The notes under the pieces: generated by a model | What the model was told of the DNA's origin: nothing | The model's input: the letters and a program-made list of their open reading frames with translations, nothing else | Database searches by the model: none | Shown here: positions 1-6,245 of the stretch, one piece after another | Numbering within the stretch: position 1 is the first letter of the stretch | How the letters are laid out: the number at the start of each line of letters is the position of its first letter | Program-made: the position numbers and the translations under genes | Source of the DNA: Sphingomonadales bacterium | GTDB lineage: Bacteria > Pseudomonadota > Alphaproteobacteria > Sphingomonadales > Sphingomonadaceae | Assembly (NCBI GenBank): GCA_027486275.1 | Contig: JAIXPM010000197.1 | Coordinates: 1-6,245 of the forward strand | Direction: 5' to 3' | Length of the DNA stretch: 6,245 nt

Positions 1-1
1 G

Positions 2-178
2 GTGGAGCAGCGCGCCGATCTGGCCGGCGATTATGCCCGCGCCTTCCCCGGCACGACGGCCAAGGCCACCTCCATCGCGGTGGCGGTGGACACGGATCAG
101 ACCGGCGGCAGCGCGCGGGGCTGGTTCGCCGATCTGCACTTCGTGAGCCGGGATCAGGCCTGTCGCTTCCCGGCCTGA
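2..178 (+). CDS. DUF3047 family protein, C-terminal end only (partial)
   Basis: An open frame enters from the left edge and ends at TGA 176-178, giving the last 58 residues of a protein. The visible part contains A-V-A-V-D-T-D-Q-T-G-G-S-A-R-G-W-F-A-D-L. This resembles the C-terminal signature of the DUF3047 family, where a strand ending in T-D-T-D-N-T-G is followed by an aromatic residue, then A/G-D-I and a closing strand. The function of that family is not established, so none is assigned here. Codon use is GC-rich like lon, which suggests native backbone. The gene converges on the restriction-modification gene, with a hairpin repeat between the two stops. The family call comes from motif memory on a short tail. 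The reading frame itself is well supported by its GC-rich third positions. Confidence 0.65.
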   Translation: MEQRADLAGDYARAFPGTTAKATSIAVAVDTDQTGGSARGWFADLHFVSRDQACRFPA

Positions 179-201
179 TCGGGCGCGACTTCCCACCCCA
201 A

Positions 202-282
202 CGTCACCCCGGGCTTGACCCGGGTTCCCGCTTTCTTCGCTGAAAAAGGGCAGCGGGGCCCCGGATCAAGTCCGGGGCGACG
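202..282. repeat. Inverted pair of REP-like hairpins between convergent genes, probable two-way terminator
   Basis: The left arm (202-224) and right arm (259-282) are imperfect inverted copies of each other, both beginning CGTC(A/G)CCCCGG when read toward the centre. Each arm also folds alone: CCCGGG-CTTGA-CCCGGG at 208-224, and CCCCGGA-TCAAG-TCCGGGG at 259-277, with the same five-base loop in opposite orientation. The centre adds a weaker pairing (CCCGCT at 227-232 with AGCGGG at 252-257). Two inverted hairpins with short palindromic stems are typical of REP/BIME-type repeats, and this sequence style is frequent between genes in sphingomonads and other alphaproteobacteria. It fills the gap between two converging stop codons, so a role as bidirectional terminator or RNA-stabilising hairpin is a reasonable inference. 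Confidence 0.75.
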
Positions 283-305
283 GGTAACTTTCGCCGGGCC
301 GGGCC

Positions 306-3300
306 TTATGCCGCGTATCGCCCATCAGCCAGCCGGCGGGCCATGCCGATGCTGGTCAGCGCGTCCAGCACAGGTTTCACGCTGCCGGCGCGTTTGCCCT
401 TGAAGGCACGGGCGACGTCGTTCGCGGCCACTGGCGCGGGCGCGGCGGAAAGGATGGACTGCACGGCGCTCACCTGTTCGGGCAGGGTGGCGGGCCAGGG
501 GATGATGTTGCTCGGCGTTACTGCCGGCGTGTCGCCCAGATCGAGGCCCTGTGCCACCGGCGCCTGCCATCCCGGCGCCTGATATTCGGGGCGCAGCCAG
601 CGCACGTGCCCGCGGGCTTCTTCGGCGGCGCGTAACTTGTTCAGCGCCACCAGGCGGGTGATGATGGCTTCATCGTCAAGGGTTGCCGGCCAGCCATATG
701 CCTCAGCCACGGCGGCATCGATGGCGTCATGATGCTGGCGGATCAGGGTGACAAGGCCGCGATCATGCAGGTCCCGCTCCGCCTCGGTCAGCGCCCGGCC
801 CGCCTTCAACGCTTCCAGCACATTATAGAGCTTGGTCAGCGTCAGATCATCGTGCGCGGCCAGCACGCGCTTGCGCAACGCATCGAGCGCTTCGGCCTCG
901 GCCCGGATGCGGGCCTTGAGCGATTCGGGCACATCGGCGGGGAATGGGAAGGGATCGAAGCAGCGTGTCTTGCTGTAACGCGGATCATCGCCAACGCCCA
1001 ACCGTGCGCCGCTGGCCAACGCAAACGGCACATGAACGCGGCTGGAAAGCACGCCGAGGTGAAATGCATCATCTAATGCAATGCACACCAGCATATTGTC
1101 CGGCAACACGTCTGTGGCGAGGAACTGGAACACGCGGTGCTTGGCGGTTTCCACTGTGGCGATGTAGCGAACTAATCCGCTCTTTCCGGCCCGCATCATC
1201 TCCACTGGCTCACCGTGCAGCCACCAGTTCTGAGCACGGTGGCTACGCCGATTTTGGTCTCGTTCCGGCTTTACCGTCACGCGTAAGTGTTGATAGGCAT
1301 TAGGATAATTTGACCTAAGTTCAGCCTCAGACATTCCGTAAGTGTCGATCACCCAAACGCCACGTGGCCGTTGAGCCAAATCACGTCCATTGCGATAAGG
1401 AAACACGATTTCGGGCAATTCAGGATTAACCTTTTGGCCAATGGAGTCCACCAACTCAGGGTCGATAAGGAACCCTCGCCCGTGGAGGGGAATGCCCCTC
1501 GACGCCAAACGATCATTAGACTTCAATTCAAGCGTGGCGGTCACGTCCGCCCCAACCCGTAAATTGCTGGTGATGGTGCCGAACGTCTCCGAATAATGGA
1601 GATGCTCAGGTGCACGGCTCTCATCAACCACAGTCAACAGTTGGCCCGCGGCCTTGCCGCTGGCCGCCACCGTCATGGCGATGCGCACCGCTGCGCCATC
1701 CTTCTCGTCCACCCATGGATGGTTGGGGATGGCGAAGAGCAGGCTCACGCCGTCTTTCGCGTCCAGATGCTTCACCACCACGCGGCGGCTGAAGGTTTGG
1801 GTGATGCTGTTGGTGGTGACAAATCCGAAGCGGCGCGTGGTGCCTGTGCGCACCGCAGTCGCTGCCTTGTCCCACCAGTGCATGACGAAATCGGCGCTTT
1901 CCGGCACATCGGTGCTGGCAAACAGCGCGGTGAAATAGCCATCGCCCAGCCGGTCGCGCACATCCTTGCCGCCGATGAAGGGCGGGTTCCCCACGATGAA
2001 ATCCGCCGCCGGCCATTTGGCGGCGCGCGGGCGGATGTAGCAATAGACTTCCACGCGCGCCGCCTCATCCGGCACCGGCTTGCCGGTGACGGGGTGGGGC
2101 TTCGTCGTCTCGCCATCCCAGCGGGTGACGGGCGCGCCGTGTTCATCGCGTTCCAGCACGCGATCATCCCAGTCGATCAGCGCGTCGCGGTTTTCGATGG
2201 TGCGCACATCGCGCAGGATGGGTTCGGGCGGGGCGCGTTCGGCGCCGTTGACGCGGAAATGCCATTGCAGATAGCCGATCCACAGCACCAGTTGCGCGAT
2301 GGCGGCGGCGCGGGGGTTGATTTCGATGCCCAGAAAATTTTCCGGCGTGATGGTATGGCCGGTCAATTCCACGACATATTGCGTGTCGCCCAACGCCTCC
2401 AGCAGCGCGACGACTTCGCCTTCCAGCTCCTTCATGCGCGCCATGGCGACATAGAGGAAATTGCCGGTGCCGCAGGCCGGATCGAGCACCTTCGTCTGCG
2501 CCAGCCGGGCGTGGAAGGCCTGCACGGTGGTGCGCGCTTCATCGGCCTTGCCGTCTTCGATCAGGGTGGCCGCCGCGCCGCGCACGCCATCCCAATCGGC
2601 GCGCAGCGGCTCCATGATGGTCGGGCCGATCAGCCGTTCGACATAGGCGCGCGGCGTGTAATGCGCGCCCAGCTTGGCGCGTTCCTTGGGGTTCAGCGCG
2701 CGTTCGAGCAGCGTGCCGAAGATGGCGGGTTCCACCTCCGTCCACACATGTTCGGCGGCCTGGATCAGCACGTCCAGTTCTTCGGCGTCCAGATCGATGG
2801 CCGTGCGATCCTTGAACAGATAGCCGTTGAACTGTTTCAGCGGCACACCGAGCGCTGGTGAAAAGCCGCCCGTATCCATCACCTGCCACAGCGATTCCAG
2901 TTGCAGGGCGAGATGTTCCGGGTGGGCGCGCTGGGCCTTCAAGAGCCCGGTGAAGCTGCCTTTGGGGATCAGGCCGCTGTCTTCGGCGAACATGGTGAAC
3001 AGCACGCGCATCAGGAAGCCGCTGGTGCGTTCGGCATTGTGGCCGCGCTTTTCGATGCGGCGGGCGACGGTGGCGAGCAGATCGGCGATATCGCGGGTGA
3101 CGCGGGCGGCGCGGGCGGCGGGATCAAGGCTTTTGGGATCGGTGAAGATGGCGCGCAAACGTTCCCGCACGGTCTCTTCGCGCAGATCATCCAGCATGAT
3201 GCGATACCGGGCGCGATCGGGGAACTGGGCATAGGCCCGGCCCGTTCCGGTGAAATCGGCATAAACCTCGATGCAGAAGCCGACATCGACGACAAGCAGG

Positions 3301-3758
3301 AACGGCGGCCAGCCATGATCGGTGGGCAGCGCCCTGGCATAACGTTCGGCCTGGCCCTTGGCCTGCACCATGGCGCGGGCCCAGCCGGGCGTGCCACGCC
3401 GGGCGGTGCCGCGCTTCACGCGGGTGCTGGCGGTTTGGCCAAACAGATCGAGATCGTCTTCATTGCGCGCCGCCGCCGCCCGGTCAGCCTCGCTGCCCTG
3501 CTTGGCTTCGAGGATGAAGCAATCGCGCTTGTAGCAATCGATGCGACCAAAGCTTTGCGTGCCATCGCCGTTGCTTTGAAACACGCGGCGTTCGAACACA
3601 TAATCGTTCAAGGCAATATTCTGCTGGCTGCCGGCCGGCGCAGGCACCCCCAGCAACTGGGTGAGGCCGATGATGAAGCTTTGCGTATTGGCCAGTTCAT
3701 CGCCGCCGGTTTCGCGCCAACTGGCGATGAAATGCTCGATCTGGGCCGCGTTGCTCAT
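306..3758 (-). CDS. MmeI-like (Type IIL) single-chain restriction enzyme and adenine DNA methyltransferase
   Basis: This enzyme probably methylates adenine at its recognition site and cleaves unmodified DNA with the same polypeptide. Domains in order (1150-residue numbering): a PD-(D/E)xK nuclease at about 1-190 with D74-X9-E84-A-K86, the spacing known from MmeI; a helical linker at about 205-345; a class I adenine methylase at about 350-695 with SAM motif D-P-A-C-G-T-G-N near 426-433 and catalytic N-P-P-F at 591-594; a target-recognition region at about 720-935 containing P-Y-R-N-G-R-D; a C-terminal helical part; and a winged-helix-like tail at about 1085-1150. It is longer than MmeI (919 residues). 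I chose ATG 3758 (M-S-N-A-A-Q); an in-frame TTG at 3779 would add seven residues. No clear ribosome site precedes either. Intact motifs argue against a methylase-only role. A PglX or DISARM methylase is less likely, because partner genes are absent and the nuclease motif is present. Confidence 0.87.
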   Translation of the reverse strand: MSNAAQIEHFIASWRETGGDELANTQSFIIGLTQLLGVPAPAGSQQNIALNDYVFERRVFQSNGDGTQSFGRIDCYKRDCFILEAKQGSEADRAAAARNEDDLDLFGQTASTRVKRGTARRGTPGWARAMVQAKGQAERYARALPTDHGWPPFLLVVDVGFCIEVYADFTGTGRAYAQFPDRARYRIMLDDLREETVRERLRAIFTDPKSLDPAARAARVTRDIADLLATVARRIEKRGHNAERTSGFLMRVLFTMFAEDSGLIPKGSFTGLLKAQRAHPEHLALQLESLWQVMDTGGFSPALGVPLKQFNGYLFKDRTAIDLDAEELDVLIQAAEHVWTEVEPAIFGTLLERALNPKERAKLGAHYTPRAYVERLIGPTIMEPLRADWDGVRGAAATLIEDGKADEARTTVQAFHARLAQTKVLDPACGTGNFLYVAMARMKELEGEVVALLEALGDTQYVVELTGHTITPENFLGIEINPRAAAIAQLVLWIGYLQWHFRVNGAERAPPEPILRDVRTIENRDALIDWDDRVLERDEHGAPVTRWDGETTKPHPVTGKPVPDEAARVEVYCYIRPRAAKWPAADFIVGNPPFIGGKDVRDRLGDGYFTALFASTDVPESADFVMHWWDKAATAVRTGTTRRFGFVTTNSITQTFSRRVVVKHLDAKDGVSLLFAIPNHPWVDEKDGAAVRIAMTVAASGKAAGQLLTVVDESRAPEHLHYSETFGTITSNLRVGADVTATLELKSNDRLASRGIPLHGRGFLIDPELVDSIGQKVNPELPEIVFPYRNGRDLAQRPRGVWVIDTYGMSEAELRSNYPNAYQHLRVTVKPERDQNRRSHRAQNWWLHGEPVEMMRAGKSGLVRYIATVETAKHRVFQFLATDVLPDNMLVCIALDDAFHLGVLSSRVHVPFALASGARLGVGDDPRYSKTRCFDPFPFPADVPESLKARIRAEAEALDALRKRVLAAHDDLTLTKLYNVLEALKAGRALTEAERDLHDRGLVTLIRQHHDAIDAAVAEAYGWPATLDDEAIITRLVALNKLRAAEEARGHVRWLRPEYQAPGWQAPVAQGLDLGDTPAVTPSNIIPWPATLPEQVSAVQSILSAAPAPVAANDVARAFKGKRAGSVKPVLDALTSIGMARRLADGRYAA

Positions 3759-3767
3759 GCGTGACCA

Positions 3768-3796
3768 GATTAACCACAACCATGTTAACGCGGCAA
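3768..3796 (-). promoter_or_regulatory. Candidate promoter for the restriction-modification gene
   Basis: On the minus strand, TTGCCG (3796-3791) and TTAATC (3773-3768) are separated by 17 bases, a plausible -35/-10 pair. Only nine bases lie between the -10 box and ATG 3758, so transcription would begin about three bases before the start codon, giving a nearly leaderless mRNA. That fits the lack of a Shine-Dalgarno sequence. The surrounding stretch is AT-rich compared with its neighbours and holds two small palindromes, GTTAAC (3784-3789) and GTTAA-A-TTAAC (3803-3813), which could be operator half-sites. The hexamers match the consensus only moderately, so this is a weak call. Confidence 0.3.
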
Positions 3797-3918
3797 TATG
3801 CGGTTAAATTAACGCCAAACCATGCTTGGCCTGCTTGCGGCGCCACAGGCTGGACATGCGGCAACCACCGCGCCGATGGCGGCAAGGGCACGGCTGATCA
3901 GGATCGAAACTGAGAGGG

Positions 3919-4008
3919 AAGCAAGTGGTGGGCGCGACAGGGATTGAACCTGTGACCCCTGCCGTGTGAAAGCAGTGCTCTACCGCTGAGCTACGCGCCC
4001 ACTTGCTT
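3919..4008. repeat. Inverted repeat flanking tRNA-Val (leader-trailer pairing)
   Basis: AAGCAAGT at 3919-3926 is perfectly complementary to ACTTGCTT at 4001-4008, immediately outside the tRNA. In the precursor RNA the eight-base 5' leader would pair with the trailer, extending the acceptor helix past an unpaired A-C-C at the 3' side; the final A of the encoded CCA falls inside the pairing. Such an extended helix may guide tRNA end processing or help stop transcription. The complementarity is visible directly; the role is inferred. Confidence 0.7.
3926..4000 (-). tRNA. tRNA-Val (anticodon CAC), CCA end encoded
   Basis: The minus strand folds into a complete cloverleaf of 75 nt. It has a 7-bp acceptor stem (GGGCGCG with CGCGCCC), a 4-bp D stem (GCTC/GAGC), a 5-bp anticodon stem (CTGCT/GGCAG, with one T-G pair) and a 5-bp T stem (ACAGG/CCTGT) with loop TTCAATC. 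The seven-base anticodon loop is TTCACAC, which places CAC at 3968-3966 and so reads the valine codon GUG. Discriminator A is followed by an encoded CCA at 3928-3926. The gene lies between lon and the restriction-modification gene on the same strand. Its own candidate promoter is at 4020-4048. The 5' leader and 3' trailer are complementary (separate entry). Confidence 0.98.
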
Positions 4009-4019
4009 GGCGAGCGCGC

Positions 4020-4048
4020 GGATTAGGCGAGACGGGCGGCGCTGTAAA
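4020..4048 (-). promoter_or_regulatory. Promoter of tRNA-Val
   Basis: The minus strand carries TTTACA (4048-4043) and TAATCC (4025-4020), separated by exactly 17 bases. The -10 box is followed by a GC-only discriminator (GCGCGC), as often seen in stringently controlled stable-RNA promoters. Transcription would start around 4012-4014, leaving a leader of roughly a dozen bases before the mature 5' end at 4000. This is a good sigma-70-type match in a GC-rich genome and lies where a tRNA promoter is expected. Confidence 0.6.
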
Positions 4049-4057
4049 GCCCCGCCC
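4034..4057 (-). terminator. Hairpin downstream of lon, possible terminator without a U-tract
   Basis: GGGCGG (4034-4039) pairs with CCGCCC (4052-4057). The stem continues past one mismatch with GC/GC and closes a six-base loop (4043-4048). It begins about 20 bases after the lon stop codon. No run of T follows on the minus strand, so intrinsic termination is uncertain; it could instead protect the lon mRNA 3' end or act with Rho. The loop is identical in position to the -35 box of the tRNA promoter. Confidence 0.45.
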
Positions 4058-4077
4058 ACCCGTTCACCGCAAGATTT

Positions 4078-6245
4078 TTAGTGCCGCACCGCCGGCTCGG
4101 TGGCCACCGCGGCCGGCGGCATGGCAGCCTTTTCATCGGCCTCGGTCCATTCGATCGGCACCAGCGGCTGGGTCAACGCCAGCGCCAGCACTTCATCGAC
4201 ATGGGAAACCGGCACGATCGTCATCCCCTGCTTCACATTGTCGGGAATGTCGGCCAGATCCTTCTCGTTCTCGGCCGGGATCAGCACCATGGTGATGCCG
4301 CCACGCAGCGCCGCCAGCAGCTTTTCCTTCAGGCCGCCGATGGGCAGCACGCGGCCACGCAGCGTCACTTCGCCGGTCATCGCGACATCGCGCTTCACGG
4401 CCACGCCGGTGAGCGTGGAGATGATGGCGGTGACCATGGCAATGCCAGCCGACGGGCCATCCTTGGGCGTCGCGCCTTCCGGCACGTGCACGTGGATGTC
4501 CTTCTTTTCAAACACACTCGGCTTGATGCCATAGTGCGTGGCGCGGGCGCGCACGAAGCTGAGTGCAGCCGAAATCGATTCGGTCATCACGCTGCCCAGC
4601 TTGCCGGTGGTCTTGATCGCGCCCTTGCCGGGGCTGGTGACAGCTTCGATGGTGAGCAGATCGCCGCCGACTTCCGTCCAGGCCAGGCCGGTGACAGCGC
4701 CGATCTGGTCTTCAGTGTCAGCCAGGCCATAGCGGAATTTGCGCACGCCCGAGAAATCGGCGAGGTTTTCCGAACTCACGGTAACGCTGTTGTCCTTGCC
4801 TTCCAGGATGCGGCGCAGGGCCTTGCGGGCCAGCTTGGCGATCTCGCGCTCCAGTTTGCGCACGCCGGCTTCGCGGGTGTAGTAACGGATCAGATCACGG
4901 ATCGCGTCGTCGGTGACCGTGAATTCTTCCTTCTTCAGCCCGTGCGCTTCATACTGTTTCTCGATGAGGTGGCGCTTGGCGATCTCCAGCTTTTCATCCT
5001 CGGTGTAACCCGACAGGCTGATGATCTCCATGCGGTCCAGCAACGGCTGGGGCATGTTGTAGCTGTTGGCCGTGGTCACGAACATCACGTCGGAAAGGTC
5101 GTAATCGACCTCCAGATAATGGTCGTTGAACGCCTTGTTCTGTTCCGGATCGAGCACTTCCAGCAGCGCACTTGAGGGATCGCCGCGGAAATCCTGGCCC
5201 AGCTTGTCGATTTCGTCGAGCAGGAACAGCGGGTTGGACGTGCCAGCCTTTTTCAGGTTCTGGATGATCTTGCCGGGCATGGAGCCAATATAGGTGCGGC
5301 GGTGGCCGCGGATTTCGGCTTCATCGCGCACGCCGCCCAGGCTGTGGCGGATGAATTCGCGCCCCGTCGCCTTGGCGATGCTGCGGCCAAGCGAGGTCTT
5401 GCCAACGCCGGGCGGGCCGACGAGGCACAGGATCGGCCCCTTCAGCTTGTTGGTGCGCGCCTGCACGGCCAGATACTCGATGATCCGGTCCTTCACCTTT
5501 TCCAGGCCGAAATGATCGGCATCCAGCACAGCCTGCGCGGCGATGATGTCCTTCTTCACCTTGCTGCGCTTGCCCCACGGCAGGCCCAGCAGCGTATCGA
5601 GATAGTTGCGAACCACCGTGGCTTCGGCCGATTGCGGCGCCATCGCCTTCAGCTTCTTCAGTTCGCCCAGCGCCTTTTCACGGGCTTCCTTGGAGAGTTT
5701 GACCTTCTTGATCTTCTCTTCCAGCTCGGCGACTTCGTCCTTTTCCTCGTCGGCATCGCCCAGCTCACGCTGGATCGCCTTCATCTGTTCGTTCAGATAA
5801 TATTCGCGCTGGGTCTTCTCCATCTGCCGCTTCACGCGGTTGCGGATCTTCTTTTCTACCTGCAGCACACCCATCTCGCCTTCCATGAAGGCGAAGATCT
5901 TTTCCAGCCGCAGGCCCACATCCGGTTCGGCCAACAGCGCCTGCTTGTCGGCGATCTTCAGGCCCAGGTTGGCAGCGACGGTGTCGGCAAAGCGGCCCGG
6001 CTCTTCCACCGCCGAAATCTGGCTGGCGACTTCCGGGGCGACCTTGCGGTTCAGCTTGATGAACTGTTCGAACTGGCTTTGCGCCGAACGCAGAAGGGCG
6101 GCGACCTCGGTTTCGTTGCGCTCCACGTCCGGCCGGTCTTCAACTTCGGCCATCAGATAGGGGCCACTGGCATCCAGCTTGACCAACGACGCGCGGCCCT
6201 GGCCTTCCACAAGCACCTTCACCGTGCCGTCGGGCAGTTTCAGCA
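4078..6245 (-). CDS. lon: ATP-dependent protease LonA (N-terminus beyond window edge)
   Basis: Lon is a cytoplasmic homo-hexameric AAA+ serine protease that unfolds and degrades damaged and regulatory proteins. The frame runs open to the right edge; 721 residues are visible and about 80 are missing, judging from E. coli Lon (784). The residues before the GTG at 6222 (L-K-L-P-D-G-T) match the family, so that GTG is internal and not the start. Numbering from it: a coiled, highly charged N-terminal segment at about 120-200, Walker A G-P-P-G-V-G-K-T at 269-276, Walker B L-L-D-E-I-D with D336/E337, sensor region T-T-A-N-S near 383-387, and a protease domain with catalytic S591 (K-D-G-P-S-A-G) and K634, 43 residues apart as in E. 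coli. All key residues are present. Stop TAA is at 4080-4078. Promoter and heat-shock signals would lie outside the window. Confidence 0.98.
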   Translation of the reverse strand, partial: LKLPDGTVKVLVEGQGRASLVKLDASGPYLMAEVEDRPDVERNETEVAALLRSAQSQFEQFIKLNRKVAPEVASQISAVEEPGRFADTVAANLGLKIADKQALLAEPDVGLRLEKIFAFMEGEMGVLQVEKKIRNRVKRQMEKTQREYYLNEQMKAIQRELGDADEEKDEVAELEEKIKKVKLSKEAREKALGELKKLKAMAPQSAEATVVRNYLDTLLGLPWGKRSKVKKDIIAAQAVLDADHFGLEKVKDRIIEYLAVQARTNKLKGPILCLVGPPGVGKTSLGRSIAKATGREFIRHSLGGVRDEAEIRGHRRTYIGSMPGKIIQNLKKAGTSNPLFLLDEIDKLGQDFRGDPSSALLEVLDPEQNKAFNDHYLEVDYDLSDVMFVTTANSYNMPQPLLDRMEIISLSGYTEDEKLEIAKRHLIEKQYEAHGLKKEEFTVTDDAIRDLIRYYTREAGVRKLEREIAKLARKALRRILEGKDNSVTVSSENLADFSGVRKFRYGLADTEDQIGAVTGLAWTEVGGDLLTIEAVTSPGKGAIKTTGKLGSVMTESISAALSFVRARATHYGIKPSVFEKKDIHVHVPEGATPKDGPSAGIAMVTAIISTLTGVAVKRDVAMTGEVTLRGRVLPIGGLKEKLLAALRGGITMVLIPAENEKDLADIPDNVKQGMTIVPVSHVDEVLALALTQPLVPIEWTEADEKAAMPPAAVATEPAVRH

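Noticed and set aside
215..403. Plus-strand open frame starting in the repeat
   Set aside because: It reads through the hairpin repeat into the antisense of the restriction-modification gene and looks like chance.
1485..1500. Perfect small hairpin (GAGGGG-AATG-CCCCTC) inside the recognition region
   Set aside because: It lies within coding sequence and encodes part of a continuous protein segment. A six-bp stem is expected by chance at this GC content.
1596..2861. Long plus-strand open frame of 421 codons opposite the restriction-modification gene
   Set aside because: It is an antisense shadow of a GC-rich gene. Its translation is low-complexity and His/Arg/Gly-rich, while the minus-strand protein has a full set of catalytic motifs.
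306..3758. BREX PglX or DISARM DrmMI methylase
   Set aside because: The nuclease D-X9-E-X-K motif is intact at the N-terminus, and none of the partner genes of those systems is in the window.
2901..3764. Plus-strand open frame of 287 codons
   Set aside because: It is Gly/Ala-rich, shows no recognisable domain, and is fully antisense to the nuclease and helical domains of the real gene.
3770..3813. CtrA binding sites
   Set aside because: The CtrA consensus needs two TTAA halves seven bases apart. Here the gaps are 11, 15 and 1, so only half-sites are present.
4081..5175. Plus-strand open frame of 364 codons opposite lon
   Set aside because: It is His/Arg/Gly-rich antisense of the conserved Lon ATPase and protease coding sequence, with no signs of its own.
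1..6245. CRISPR array, insertion sequence or integrase
   Set aside because: No spaced direct repeats, transposase-like frame or integrase-like frame was seen on either strand.

Overview
The window is GC-rich chromosomal DNA from an alphaproteobacterium, most likely a sphingomonad. This rests on the high-GC coding style, the Lon sequence, the tRNA-Val, and an inverted repeat of the 'CCCGG(G/A)CTTGA(C/T)CCGGG' type that is common between genes in that group. The genus assignment is inference.

Layout from left to right: (1) the last 58 codons of a plus-strand gene that looks like a DUF3047 protein; (2) a short convergent gap filled by an inverted pair of REP-like hairpins, which probably ends transcription from both sides; (3) a long minus-strand gene for a single-chain, MmeI-like (Type IIL) restriction-modification enzyme of 1150 residues, carrying nuclease, helical linker, adenine methylase, target-recognition and C-terminal parts; (4) an AT-rich promoter-like gap; (5) a minus-strand tRNA-Val with anticodon CAC and an encoded CCA end; (6) a 77-base gap holding a hairpin and a good tRNA promoter; (7) the minus-strand gene for ATP-dependent protease Lon, whose N-terminus (about 80 residues) lies beyond the right edge.

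Lon, tRNA-Val and DUF3047 look like ordinary chromosomal backbone. The restriction-modification gene sits directly downstream of the 3' end of the tRNA, a classic insertion point for accessory DNA, and has no partner gene in the window, as expected for an enzyme that cuts and methylates with one polypeptide. Its most interesting feature is internal. A block of about 600 bases covering the target-recognition region has clearly lower GC (54.5% by hand count) and different codon choice from the rest of the gene, with sharp edges. This suggests that the specificity module was swapped in from a different source.

I did not find a clearly undescribed multi-gene system. The candidates for a second look are the mosaic specificity domain, the extra modules of this long MmeI-like subfamily, a 9-bp repeat that could mark the far end of a tRNA-linked insertion, and a hairpin whose loop is the -35 element of the tRNA promoter.
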